Under the pieces are notes generated by a model. It worked only from the letters and a program-made list of their open reading frames with translations. It was not told the origin of the DNA and ran no database searches. Source: Guillardia theta CCMP2712 (lineage: Eukaryota > Cryptophyceae > Pyrenomonadales > Geminigeraceae). Taken from it: a stretch of DNA of 64,000 nucleotides. The DNA is taken from contig NW_005434657.1 of assembly GCF_000315625.1 (NCBI RefSeq), forward strand, positions 411,319 through 475,318, written 5' to 3'. Both the position numbers and the translations under genes were made by a program. The stretch's first letter is position 1, and each line of letters begins with the position of its first letter. Positions 53,850 to 63,720 of the stretch are shown here, in pieces.

Positions 53850-56673
53850 ATGAGCAGCCCTATGAGCATGGACGAAGAACTGCCTGAAGGCTGGACGAAA
53901 CATTTCTCGAACAGTTGGAAGGTGAGAGGTGGTTGATTACGAGGATGGAGAGGAAACGAGCAGAGGATGGTGGCGGAGACGGAGATGAAGGAGAAGATGA
54001 TGATTCAGATGAATTTTGAGATGATCATGTGGACAGCTCCTGATAAGGAGCATTCACAGAGGCATTACTACTTCAATTCAAAGACGGGAAAGCAAAGCTG
54101 GGAACACCCGAACAAGATGGGTGAGCAGGAACACGATGTCTCCCTTGCGCTCTGTGACATCCTGAAGGAGTGGGATCGGACTCTGAGACGACTCCGAAAT
54201 TCGATACGTCCGAGGGTGAGGAGTTGGAGGTGAAGACGCGAAGTTGAGGCGGGGGTTGTTAGGGGACCATAAGAGGAAGGGCGCCCCGTCCATGGACATG
54301 ATAGGTGACATGCTGAATCAGTGCCGTCAAGGGCCATTGCTGATCTTAACTGCAGTGAAGCACCCGCGTCAAAGCATCGGGTAGTTTCGACGGACAGTCC
54401 TCCTCGTCCTTGTCCTCCTGCCCCTGCTCCTCGTCCTGTTCTTTCAAGCCATCTTGTGCTCTTGTGCGAATCTACAGTTAAGTTTCTCCCTGTTGTCTAC
54501 AGGAATCAGCAGATGTTAGCTCCGGGAGAGATGAGCCAAGAAGACACGCCCGAGATCGCTGTCCTAAGAGACAAGCAAGTCAAGAGCCTGCTGTCAACTG
54601 TCCGGCAGGTGAGCGTCGGGGAAGGGATGCAGAAGTTTTGTGAGCGAGTGTGAGAGCAGCTATGTTCAAGGAGCAACTCGATCTCCAAAGAACCTGGGAA
54701 TGCTCTGACTCGGTCTCCCGCCCCATGAGATCTCAATGCGATCTCTCACTTGAACACTTCAGCTTCTTCTTTCTCAGCAATCTCGTCCCCAAACACGGAG
54801 AGAAGGCAATCTTCATGGAGACAACCTGGGCACGACCCTTGACTTCTGATCTGTGCAGGAGGACCCGCTGATTCCCTCCAATGCCGGAGTGGATAGCTGC
54901 CTACACAGGTGCTTCGATCCTCAGCGTCTGCTGCGTCCCCCTTACCTTGTGCGCCAGAGAACTTCTCAAAGCCGGCATGGACCCCTCTGAATCCGAATCA
55001 ACCTGCAAGCAGGTGGCTGCATGTGACGTGCCTCTTGTCGCTGTCCTCACCGTCTCCCGTAGCTGTCGGAAGCAGCGACTGAAGCGGCCAAGGTGACCCG
55101 GCACATTTGCGGCCTGAGTTGACCCCGAGGCCCTCCAGACCATATGGGAGGCTCGCACGCAGAACAGGAGGAGGGTGGAGAGTTACATACCAGAAGGTAG
55201 GACGAGGTTGACACCCAAGTCAAGTTGATTCGGTCGGCAGTTACCGAGAAGGAGTTGCAGAATCGTCAGATCCAGGTGTGTGCCCTTCCTCCTCCTCCTC
55301 GCTCCTCCCTCCTTCTCCCTCTTCCGCCCTCCTCCCTCCTCCCTCCGCTCTACCGGTGACGTCTCTGCGCAGATCATGTGGAGAGACACCATGCTGGTCA
55401 TCAACCGCGATCACTACCTCAAGGTGAGATGGTGATGTGGGCCGATCGCTCCTTCTCTCACCATCTTTGAACGGCAGGTCAAGAGGATGTATGACGAGCA
55501 GGGAAACGATCCACAGTTGTTCCTCGTCCGCCTTTTCTGCCTCCTTCAGAGGTCAGTCGAGGACCCCAGCAAGTCATCCTGCTGACCCTCTGCAGATACG
55601 AATCGATCGGAGGAGCAGGATATCAGGTGAGAGGAGGGGAGCTCCATGGCGTGCTATCCTAACAGGACGGGTGGAGGCGGCAATTCCGAGCTCTGCCTTC
55701 AAGACGCTGCAGGAGGTTGTGAACTTTCCTTTCTGCAGGACTCTCTGACATGGTTCAGAATTTCGGGGTAGCTCATGAGTGTTTTGCCTCACCCTTGAAC
55801 TCGACCCTGCCGTCGTTCGGATCTGGTGAAGCCTGGTAGTATCTTCCATCGCTGAAGTCTCGGCAGCTTTCTTCGACACAGACATGTTCTTTGGAAGCAG
55901 GGGGAGTTTCTTCGACATAAATGTGAGCTGTACATCCTGTAGCGCGTTGATGTAGCAGGGCTCATAGCGAAAACATGTCTTGAGGAGCATCAAACAACAA
56001 TAGCTGTGAAGCCGTGAAGTCTGATCAAGCTTTCAACAGCGTTGGACTGATCGGGGTAGGCTGGACTTCTTCAAGGGCGGATCGTTCGAGGCCAACCCTC
56101 CCTTCGTGAGAGCCTTCAGGTCCCTCTGAGGGTGGTGAGTGCGTCCTTAGGTCGAAGAGTCGATGCAGCTCATGTCGGAAACGATCGAAGTAGTCCTGCA
56201 GAAGACGGAGGTGAATCTGGATACGGTGTTTAACTTGACTTGACCGGCTTCTTGGTACCACCAGGAGCACAGTCTGCCCGCCTCCTTCATTGTGATCGTT
56301 CCGGGTAAGATACTGAGACTGCAGCTCTCGTTGCTCACTCCATGCAGCGTGGACGGATGAGAGGGCCCATGAGATCATGAGGGAGAGCAGGTGAGATGAA
56401 GTGTTGCGTTACAAGGCCTCCGTTCCGGCCTCTCCTTATTCTCTGTGCCCTCTGTCTGTTCGCTGACCATCATCAAGATTTTGCCAGAAATTGATTGTGC
56501 TCGAGAAGAGCCAGCACTCATATCGCTCCGGCACTCAGCACAACAGCATCCAACAGTACCATGACGCGGGCTTCAGGTGAGTTCGACCCAGGGAGCGAGA
56601 GCGAGCTGAGATCATGCTGGGCAGAACCTCAATATTCTTTCTTCAAAACACGCAAGGCGCGCAGAAGTGGCCG
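53850..56673 (+). CDS. PCIF1: PCIF1/CAPAM-like cap-specific adenosine N6-methyltransferase with WW domain
   Basis: Predicted enzyme that methylates N6 of the cap-adjacent 2'-O-methyladenosine of mRNA. ATG at 53850. A WW domain is split by an intron: LPEGWTKHFSNSWK, then RHYYFNSKTGKQSWEHPN (54061-54114). Through WW it would bind the RNA polymerase II C-terminal domain, as PCIF1 does. Later exons match the PCIF1 catalytic half in order: RYESIGGAGYQ (55592-55626), AAIPSSAF, NFGVAHECFASPLNSTLPSF (55756-55820), FFDTDMFFGSRGSFFDI, GGSFEANPPF (NPPF motif 56094-56105), KLIVLEKSQHSYRSGTQHNS and FFLQNTQGAQKWP ending at 56673. Many exons between 54.3 and 55.5 kb are open but unrecognised. The C-terminus after 56673 is unclear; an acidic open segment runs to 57044. 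Confidence 0.8.
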
Positions 56674-56811
56674 GTAGGGAGCAGGACGAGCTCGCCCCTG
56701 ATGATGCACGAGACCTGTCTTCCTTGACTTGTGCTGCTCCTGCCTTGTTGACCTTGTTTTTGCGTGTGTGAACGGACCAGCAGGGCGAGGAGGTGGAAGT
56801 ATAGGCGGATG

Positions 56812-56850
56812 CTGCTGCTGCTGCTAATGCCTCTGCTTTTGATGCTGCTT

Positions 56851-56908
<58 letters not shown>

Positions 56909-56915
56909 CGATGCT
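56812..56915. repeat. (TGCTGT)n microsatellite
   Basis: CTGCTGCTGCTG then about ten TTGCTG hexamers, in or just past the last intron of the PCIF1-like gene. Confidence 0.85.
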
Positions 56916-57399
56916 GATGCCAATGAGAAAGGGGAAGAGGAGGCCGTGCTTTACGTGGATTGCGGCAGGTCACCTCAAGAGCCATCGAGAGCTTGCAAGA
57001 AGCTTTCAAGAAATGGCAGTGATCTCTCCTCCCTCCCACAGTAAATTTCCTCCCCCGCCCCTGACACTTGTCGCCTGCCCGCCGTTGGCGCGTCCATCGG
57101 AGATGATCCACTTCAGACGTCTTTGAGATCAGAGAGCCTCTCTTCCTCACACGAATCCTTGAGCTCCTCCAACGGCTCTCCTAACCTCCCCCCCACTGCC
57201 CATGGCCCTCTACCAACACACCCCACATCTGTTCCGATGCCTCTGCCTCTATCTAGATGCGCGCAGGAGCCTTCCTCTTCTCTTGCAGCCTCTTGTTCCC
57301 CTCCTCAGGGAGTGCGTCGGAGGGAACGATCCTTTTCCCAAGTACACTTGACAATAACCCCCAGCAAAAGTATTTCGGGCGTTTTTCTCATATGAAAAA

Positions 57400-57530
57400 A
57401 TGATCGCAAGTATACTTGTGATCTCTATTTCAGAATCGCAAGTATACTTGTGATCTCTATTTCAGAATCACAAGTTGAAATAGATAACAGAGATCACAAG
57501 TTCACTGAAATAGAGATCACAAGTTCAACA
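57400..57530. repeat. 32-bp tandem repeat with internal palindromes
   Basis: Two perfect 32-bp units (57403-57434 and 57435-57466), each with the palindrome CAAGTATACTTG and the half GTGATCTCTATTTCAG. They are followed by inverted copies of CTGAAATAGAGATCACAAG (57503-57521). The stretch can fold on itself. Unique in this window. Confidence 0.85.
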
Positions 57531-57869
57531 GGTCAGAGTCTTAGCCAGGTTTTGGATGAATGTCTCCGCTATCCACCGGCTCATTTAGAGACATGTTTAA
57601 TTCTTCAGCATCCTAAAGTTTCAGAAAGGGCACTTAGTGGCCACAAAGGCCATCCTCCTATCTACCCGCAAACACCCCGATAATGCGAACATTGATCAGA
57701 TTCCTTGACCTCCCCTTGCTCCTCCTCCTCCTCCTCCTCCACCACATCAACAAGAGCGGGGTGTGCGGGGGGAGTAGTAAAACACACCACTCCTCTCCTC
57801 CTACTGCTGAAAGATGATGACAGCGGCGGTTGTGTTGTTCCTCCGGCGCGTGTAGAATGAGACACAGAG

Positions 57870-58051
57870 NNNNNNNNNNNNNNNNNNNNNNNNNNNNNNN
57901 NNNNNNNNNNNNNNNNNNNNNNNNNNNNNNNNNNNNNNNNNNNNNNNNNNNNNNNNNNNNNNNNNNNNNNNNNNNNNNNNNNNNNNNNNNNNNNNNNNNN
58001 NNNNNNNNNNNNNNNNNNNNNNNNNNNNNNNNNNNNNNNNNNNNNNNNNNN
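57870..58051. other. sequencing gap (182 N)
   Basis: 182 N next to a (CTC)n tract (58062-58140). It removes the C-terminal end of RWP-RK copy C. Confidence 0.95.
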
Positions 58052-58581
58052 ACCTCCCCTTCGTCTCCTCCTCCTCCTCCTCCTCCTCCTCCTCCTCCTC
58101 CTCCTCCTCCTCCTCCTCCTCCTCCTCCTCCTCCTCCTCCTGCATGTACCATGCTATCCAGCTCCTCTCAAGAGGCTCCCATCCCTCTCCCTTGTCTCCC
58201 CATGCCCCACTTCTAACCATGTGCCCCGACACCCTCCAACCCCACCCCTGCCCCCTGCCCCCGTCTCCTCCTGATGCTAACCCCATCGCTGGTGCAGCTG
58301 TAAGGTCCGAAAAGCCTCGCGTGTACGGCCAGCGAGCAAGGCCCAGCTTCCGGCAGCACGTCTTCAAGCTCGTCAGCGACATCCCCTGCCATCGTCGTCA
58401 CCGCGTCCTCCATCGCCCCCAGCAGACAGGACAAGGAGGAGCTTACCAGGGAGCAGGCGGCGTCTTCCTGCCTCATGTGGAAGTAGGGGCTCAGGGAGTC
58501 GAGGGTGAGCTGGACGGTGACGGGAGCGTGGTTAAGAGATCTGGCTCTGACGGAGCAGGAGGGGAGGGGAGGAGAGGTCAT
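58052..58581 (-). CDS. RWP-RK domain protein, copy C (C-terminus lost in gap)
   Basis: Exon 1 58581-58447 (45 codons), intron 58446-58386 (61 nt), exon 2 from 58385 into the gap. The protein begins MTSPPLPSCSVRAR, then LTLDSLSPYFHMRQEDAA and GMSLTSLKTCCRKLGLARWP. The linker is Gly-rich, and EGWEPLERSWIAWYM is followed by a poly-Glu run made by the GAG microsatellite. The true stop is not visible. The copy is nearly identical to copy D in exon 1, intron and about 65 bp upstream of the start codon. Confidence 0.8.
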
Positions 58582-58739
58582 GGAGGCAGTGTGCTGGTAT
58601 GCGAGGAAGGTGCGAGGTCAGTGCGGTGAAGCAAACGGCGTCAAAACGGAACAGCATGGACTACTTCAGGCTGCGGGTAAAGCTTCTTACTACGTGACAC
58701 TTACTTAGGATCGCTGACTGGATGCCTTACAACCCGTGT

Positions 58740-59240
58740 ATTCCCCATGTTCTCGTTGGCTGTGAGGGGGTGGGGGTGTGTGACTAAGCGAACACGTCAC
58801 TGCCGTAACGACGCAAGTGAGGGTCGGGGTGGATGGATGTATTATCGGACCTACCCTGTTCCCCAGTGATGAGAGGTCAAAGGAGGGGGTGGGTGTACAG
58901 GTTTGCCTCCATTGCTGCAACGTTTCGCTCAGCCCATGGACGTGTGGGGGGTGGGGTACTGAGAGCCGATGTGTGGGTTACTACAGTACCAAACTGTACC
59001 CGTCAGACGATCTCGCTTGAATCTCGCGGCCGCCGCCGGGCTCGGTGAACCGTCACGGCCGCGAGACATGAGGGGAGACCCGATAGGCTCCGATGGGTAG
59101 GTGCCGCGATGTGATGATCGGAAGTCACAAGCTCCGAGCCAGACTCGACGCTGCAAGTCTTTTACTCAAAGTTAAGTTAAAGATCGGTACGAGGTAGAGC
59201 GTGTTGCCTGGACTTCGTTGTTTCAACAATCGATCACCGG
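58740..59240. repeat. TACCC-type block plus GC-rich dispersed block 9
   Basis: GGGGGTGGGGGTGTGTG, GGGTCGGGGTGG, GGAGGGGGTGGGTG and GGGGGGTGGGGTAC (58766-58960), then CGCGGCCGCCGCCGGGCTCG (59027), ACCGTCACGGCCGCGAGAC and TTTACTCAAAGTTAAGTTAA (59161-59180). Both block types are adjacent here, between RWP-RK copies C and D. Confidence 0.6.
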
Positions 59241-59531
59241 GAGGACGTGCCTGAGTGGCGAACCCCGATCTACGAGGCATTACTGCTGGCCCCTGGACTC
59301 ACGGACCCTCACTGAGAATGGAACTGATGGTCCGTCAGATCTCAGGCGAGTTTTGATGATCTCACTTTAACCGGTTTGTTGTGTTCATAACGTTGCCAAA
59401 GCAACTGTTCTTGCAGAGAAACAACACAAACATCACTTCCATTGTTTTTTCTTCTTCTTTCAACTCTACAGAGAATCATGCTTGTAGAGAGTGTGTTGCT
59501 AAAACTTTTCATCTTGTGTTGCCAGCACGTT

Positions 59532-60084
59532 TCATTTGTACGCCCAATTCTCAGATTCCTCGTCTCTGTCCTCCTCGTTCTCCTGGTCCTCCTGCACGTA
59601 CCATGCTATCCAGCTCCTCTCAAGAGGCTCCCATCCCTCTCCCTCCCATCCCTCTCCCTCTCCCTCCTCTCCCTCTCGCCCTCGCTCTCGCTCACCCTCC
59701 TCTCCCTCTCCCTCCTCTCCCTTATTCAAGTCTGAAAGACTCGGCAGGACCGAAGCCGATCCCTCCTCCCCTCCTGACACATCCGACTCGCTTGATGCTG
59801 CCTGCCTGTCTGTTCCGCCTCGCATGTACGGCCAGCGAGCAAGGCCCAGCTTCCGGCAGCACGTCTTCAAGCTCGTCAGCGACATCCCCTGCCATCGTCG
59901 TCACCGCGTCCTCCATCGCCCCCAGCAGACAGGACAAGGAGGGGCTTACCAGGGAGCAGGCGGCGTCTTCCTGCCTCATGTGGAAGTAGGGGCTCAGGGA
60001 GTCGAGGGTGAGCTGGACGGTGACGGGGGGGCGATGGTGGATTCTGGCTCGGACGGAGCAGGAGGGGAGGGGAGGAGAGGTCAT
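59532..60084 (-). CDS. RWP-RK domain protein, copy D
   Basis: Intact frame of 163 residues: exon 1 60084-59950 (45 codons), intron 59949-59889 (61 nt), exon 2 59888-59532. The RWP-RK domain is split exactly as in copies B, C and E (MRQEDAACSL / GMSLTSLKTCCRKLGL, then ARWPYMRG). A low-complexity Glu/Gly/Arg linker coded by CTCCCT repeats precedes EGWEPLERSWIAWYV and an acidic tail. Probably nuclear and DNA-binding, by analogy with the family; target unknown. Confidence 0.85.
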
Positions 60085-60199
60085 GGAGGCAGTGTGCTGG
60101 TATGCGAGGAAGGTGCGAGGTCAGTGCGGTGAAGCAAACGGCGTCAAACTGAGTTGCGTGCAATCGCTAACTCAAATTCTCCCGAATAAAACTTCTTAA

Positions 60200-60430
60200 A
60201 AAGGTCGAACAAGTCACGGGGCAACGCTATCTCGACTGAATCTCGCGGCCTCCGTCAGCACCTGGTGGCTCATGGCGCACTCTCAGTCGCAAGAATCAGT
60301 TATGGCTGGCAGTTACATCACCCGAGGGGCCGCAGTCTTGGGGCCTTTGGAGTTCAGCAATTCCGATGATCCGGTGGCCCGGTCGGACTTTGCCGAGAAC
60401 ATCAGAAATTGAAAGGCGGCAGACAGTCAC
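60200..60430. repeat. degenerate GC-rich block
   Basis: TCTCGCGGCC, CCGAGGGGCCGCAG and GGTGGCCCGGTCGG words, weaker than the other blocks. I see no gene between copy D and the repeat pair below. Confidence 0.3.
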
Positions 60431-60652
60431 CCGCGCTGCTCAGCGAAACTCCCTAAGACCTTCGGTAGAAGTACTTCACTGCTCAAAGGCCAGTCAAGTT
60501 TCTGACCTCATCATCAGCCGTTCAACTTTTGCATTGGGAGGTTAGACTAGTTCTGACACCCATGGCGGCTGGACAGACATCAAGCAAGGACGACTGTCAT
60601 ATCGTGTGCAATCTCGAGTTGGTCGAGTTTACTAGCGATTCTAGATCAGCGT

Positions 60653-60794
60653 ACATCTAGCCGTTACATGCTTACAGTCCTTTGAGAGTCCTTCGCATGA
60701 CTTTGTTAACGATCAAGGCTAAGCCTAGCCTTGTCTGTCCCTTACCTTGGGTAGGTCCAATCTGAGTTGAGCTCGCTGTGCTAGGGCTCTGATA
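60653..60794. repeat. 142-bp direct repeat, left copy
   Basis: Matches 61885-62026 over 142 bp with four substitutions and no gap, in the same orientation, 1.09 kb apart. Ends are ACATCTAGCC and GCTCTGATA. No obvious TG...CA ends, so not a standard LTR. Confidence 0.9.
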
Positions 60795-61121
60795 CGCTCC
60801 AGCTGCTGCCTTCTTGGAGATTACTCTCTCAGAAGACTTGGCTTTCAACTTACTGACGATGCTTGTCATCTGACTCTTGCTCACGAGTCTTTTCAGACTC
60901 TGCTCTCTGCTTCTGCTAGTCTGCAACCTTAGGACATCGCAAGCACGACTCCCAGAACGACGAATTCGCTTGAATGAAGTCCCCCATGACTTCCATATCA
61001 TGACGTTCCACAGCAGCGCCTCGCAAGGCACGCTGCGACAAATGGTTACACACAGAGTCAGTGCCAGTGGCCTCTGCCGTGTCTTGAGAACTTCAAGTAG
61101 CAACTGAAACACGGTTGCCAC
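60672..61121 (-). CDS. unidentified open reading frame between direct repeats
   Basis: A 149-codon open frame with a basic, Ser-rich composition (KRIRRSGSRACDVLRLQTSR, KLKAKSSERVISKKAA) and no domain that I know. Its last 40 codons lie in the left 142-bp repeat, and the right repeat codes a nearly identical C-terminal end. It could be part of a decayed mobile element or chance. Confidence 0.25.
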   Translation of the reverse strand: MATVFQLLLEVLKTRQRPLALTLCVTICRSVPCEALLWNVMIWKSWGTSFKRIRRSGSRACDVLRLQTSRSREQSLKRLVSKSQMTSIVSKLKAKSSERVISKKAAAGAYQSPSTASSTQIGPTQGKGQTRLGLALIVNKVMRRTLKGL

Positions 61122-61884
61122 ATGGTCATGACATCCTTGTTATGTCCAATATCGAGGATTCTGTCAAAGAATCCCTCGAGTCAATGCTCTTTGCTGACCT
61201 GGGAGAGCTCCAGGGTGCACGTAAACATGCTTGTCATGAGATCGCATCACATGTGGCGACTGTCCTGCGATCTCCATGCGCCGGAGAACGCGATCTCGTT
61301 GGACAGCTGTGAATCGAAGTCTCTTTGACCTCCGCTTCAATCTTGGCGGCGGTATCGTCGCGGCCAAATGTTCATGTGAGGCCCTGCTTCAGCATGTCTT
61401 TCACAACTCCTGGGACCACGTTGAACGTAGCCATCCTATGGCACGGCGTGTGTAAGGGATCGAACCTTGATCCCAGCGCTCAGAAGTTGGAGGTTTCTGT
61501 TTCGACATTCCATCAGGGCTCCCAGCCGCCGCTTGGAGGCCACCTGCTAGGGGAATGCCGCGTCATATGCTATGTCATGCACGTCCTACAAGACTTCCTT
61601 CCATGATTTCCTCGTTGTGTCTTGAACGACTGCCTCCAGGCAGCCATGTCAGTGTTGTCGTTGTCCCGCAAGGCTCATCCAGAACAGTGGAGAGGGGGGA
61701 AGACAACACACATCACAAGACTCACTACAACACCAACACTGTCGCTACCGAAGCGTGTCACACTCCGAAGCTTTACGGGTTGCAGACGTCCAGAGCGAAA
61801 GCTCAAGGCACCTCTGCTGGATCACACATAGAGGTGTAGTGTAGTGATGTCGAGTCTCGGCCAGCAGGGATCATCCTCTAGAGC

Positions 61885-62026
61885 ACATCTAGCCGTTACA
61901 TGCTTACAGTCCTTTGAGAGTCCTTCCCCTGACTTTGTTAACGATCAAGGCTAAGCCTAGCCTTGTCTGTCCCTTACCTTGTGTAGGTCCAATCTGAGTT
62001 GAGCTCGCTTTGCTAGGGCTCTGATA
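61885..62026. repeat. 142-bp direct repeat, right copy
   Basis: Partner of 60653-60794. The differences fall at GCA/CCC, G/T before GTAGGTCC, and G/T in CGCTGTGCT. Confidence 0.9.
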
Positions 62027-62452
62027 GAGACGGGATAGCATTAACTTTGTTTTTAAGGATTGAAACATGCGTATTCATTGCCGACTAAGAATACAGAAAC
62101 CGGTATGATTGATAAAATACTCTTTACCATTTCGCACAGATTCTCTTTCTTTCTGGGCAACTCTGAGCAGGACTGGGTCTTCAGACCCCGTCTAGTTGTT
62201 GCAACATGCGAGCATCAAGTGGCTGTTTGTATGACACTGAGTCAGACAATCTGCTCAGCCTGCAGTCATACAATAAGTGAATGGTGCAAAGGAGCAGTAC
62301 AGGGCAAGTTTAAACCCCATGAGTTCAAGTGACTTCTGTGAGACATCATCGGTGAGAAGCTGAAGAATTTAAGAAGGTGATGGGTGCAATTTTCAATCCC
62401 ATGGGTTTAATCGTATCTGAGCATGCAGCAGCAACAGGCTTTGGTTTCTACA

Positions 62453-62999
62453 CTAGTGAGCACCCTCGAGGTCAGAGAGATTCTCCTCGTCTCTCGTCAT
62501 GTACCATGCTATCCAGCTCCTCTCAAGAGGCTCCCATCCCTCTCCCTCCTCCCAACTGCCTTCCAACCGCTGCCCTGTCTCTACCTCTGTCTCGACATGT
62601 TCTGCGAATATTCTCTTCTCTCTGCTGATCCTCGTGTCTCCTTCCTCATGGCTCCCTGCTGCAGTCAAGACTGCAGCCGATTCCCGCCCTCCGCCCTCCC
62701 CTCCTTTGAGAGGTTCTGAAACAACAAGCTGCTCTTGTGCAGTAGGCCAGCGAGCAAGGCCCAGCTTCCGGCAGCACGTCTTCAAGCTCGTCAGCGACAT
62801 CCCCTGCCATCGTCGTCACCGCATCCACCATCGCCCCCAGCAGGCAGGACAAGGAGTGGCTTACCAGGGAGTAGGCGGCGTCTTCCTGCCTCATGTGGAA
62901 GTAGGGGCTCAGGGAGTCGAGGGTGAGCTGGACGGTGACGGGGGGGCGATGGTGGACTCTGGCTCGGACGGAGCAGGAGGGAACAGGGTTTGTGGTCAT
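62453..62999 (-). CDS. RWP-RK domain protein, copy E
   Basis: 161 residues: exon 1 62999-62865 (45 codons, MTTNPVPSCSVRAR start), intron 62864-62804 (61 nt), exon 2 62803-62453. LTLDSLSPYFHMRQEDAA is followed across the intron by GMSLTSLKTCCRKLGLARWP. The signature then changes: TAQEQ replaces YxRG, so the region after RWP differs from the other copies. The C-terminal EGWEPLERSWIAWYM is followed by TRDEENLSDLEG. The frame is intact. A second ATG 12 codons upstream (63035) is not shared with the other copies. Confidence 0.85.
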
Positions 63000-63189
63000 C
63001 GTGATAACCTTTGCTGCTTGTGTAACGAGCTGCAAGTTTTCTGTCTCGGATTTGGTTTGTAGAGAAGTTCTTGTCTACTGTCACTCGTGCACTCGCTTCT
63101 GTCTACAGGGTTGGTCGGGAACTAGCGGAGCCTCTGGGTAGCTTTCATCGCTTGCTCCCCATTCATGGTCGTCAGCCCCGATATCAAAT

Positions 63190-63720
63190 AAAGCCTCCAC
63201 ATGCAGGGCCGATGACAGTCAGCAGGTCACGCGACAGTTAAACCTGGAAGTCACGACCACGAGCCGTGCACATATCCGGGGCCAGAGATTTGAATTGGCT
63301 TCCTGTAAAATCGAAATTCTTTGAGAGAAGTTGGGGATTGTGAATCGGATCTGGCCGTCATCACGGAGCACATAATTGTTCCCCTAGGGGGTGTCGGGGG
63401 CAAATTATATCGTTCCTTGACGCTTGCCAGCTAGGGCATTTGCTCTGAGGCTGACACACTGCCGTGCGCCGCCGGGCCCACTGGCACCCGAGATGCACGG
63501 CACCGGGTGTTAAGACTGCCCTGGCAGGGCCGTCAACCGTGCTGATGACGTGCCAGGGTGGCAGATCGTCACCGGGCACCGTACATTGAGCCTCGGAGAG
63601 TGACCGGATAGGGTTGGTGCTCACTGTCTTTTGGTCGGAGAGCCTTGCGAGAGTCTTGCCACTCTCTGGTCAAAGCAAACTGACTGAAGCCTCCTCGCCC
63701 TCTCAGGATCTCAGGATCAC
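63190..63720. repeat. GC-rich dispersed block, degenerate, right edge of window
   Basis: GTGCGCCGCCGGGCCCACTG (63464), CACGGCACCGGGTGTT, CGTCACCGGGCACCGTAC (63568) and GGTCACGCGACAG are words shared with the other GC-rich blocks. No gene is seen from 63000 to the end of the window. Confidence 0.45.

Noticed and set aside
61440-61500. GGTTCGATCCC-like string suggesting a tRNA T-arm
   Set aside because: The loop length is wrong for a T-arm, and no acceptor stem, D-arm or anticodon arm can be folded around it.
60653-62026. LTR retrotransposon
   Set aside because: The 142-bp repeats lack TG...CA ends, no primer-binding site or polypurine tract is evident, and no gag, protease or reverse transcriptase frame lies between them.
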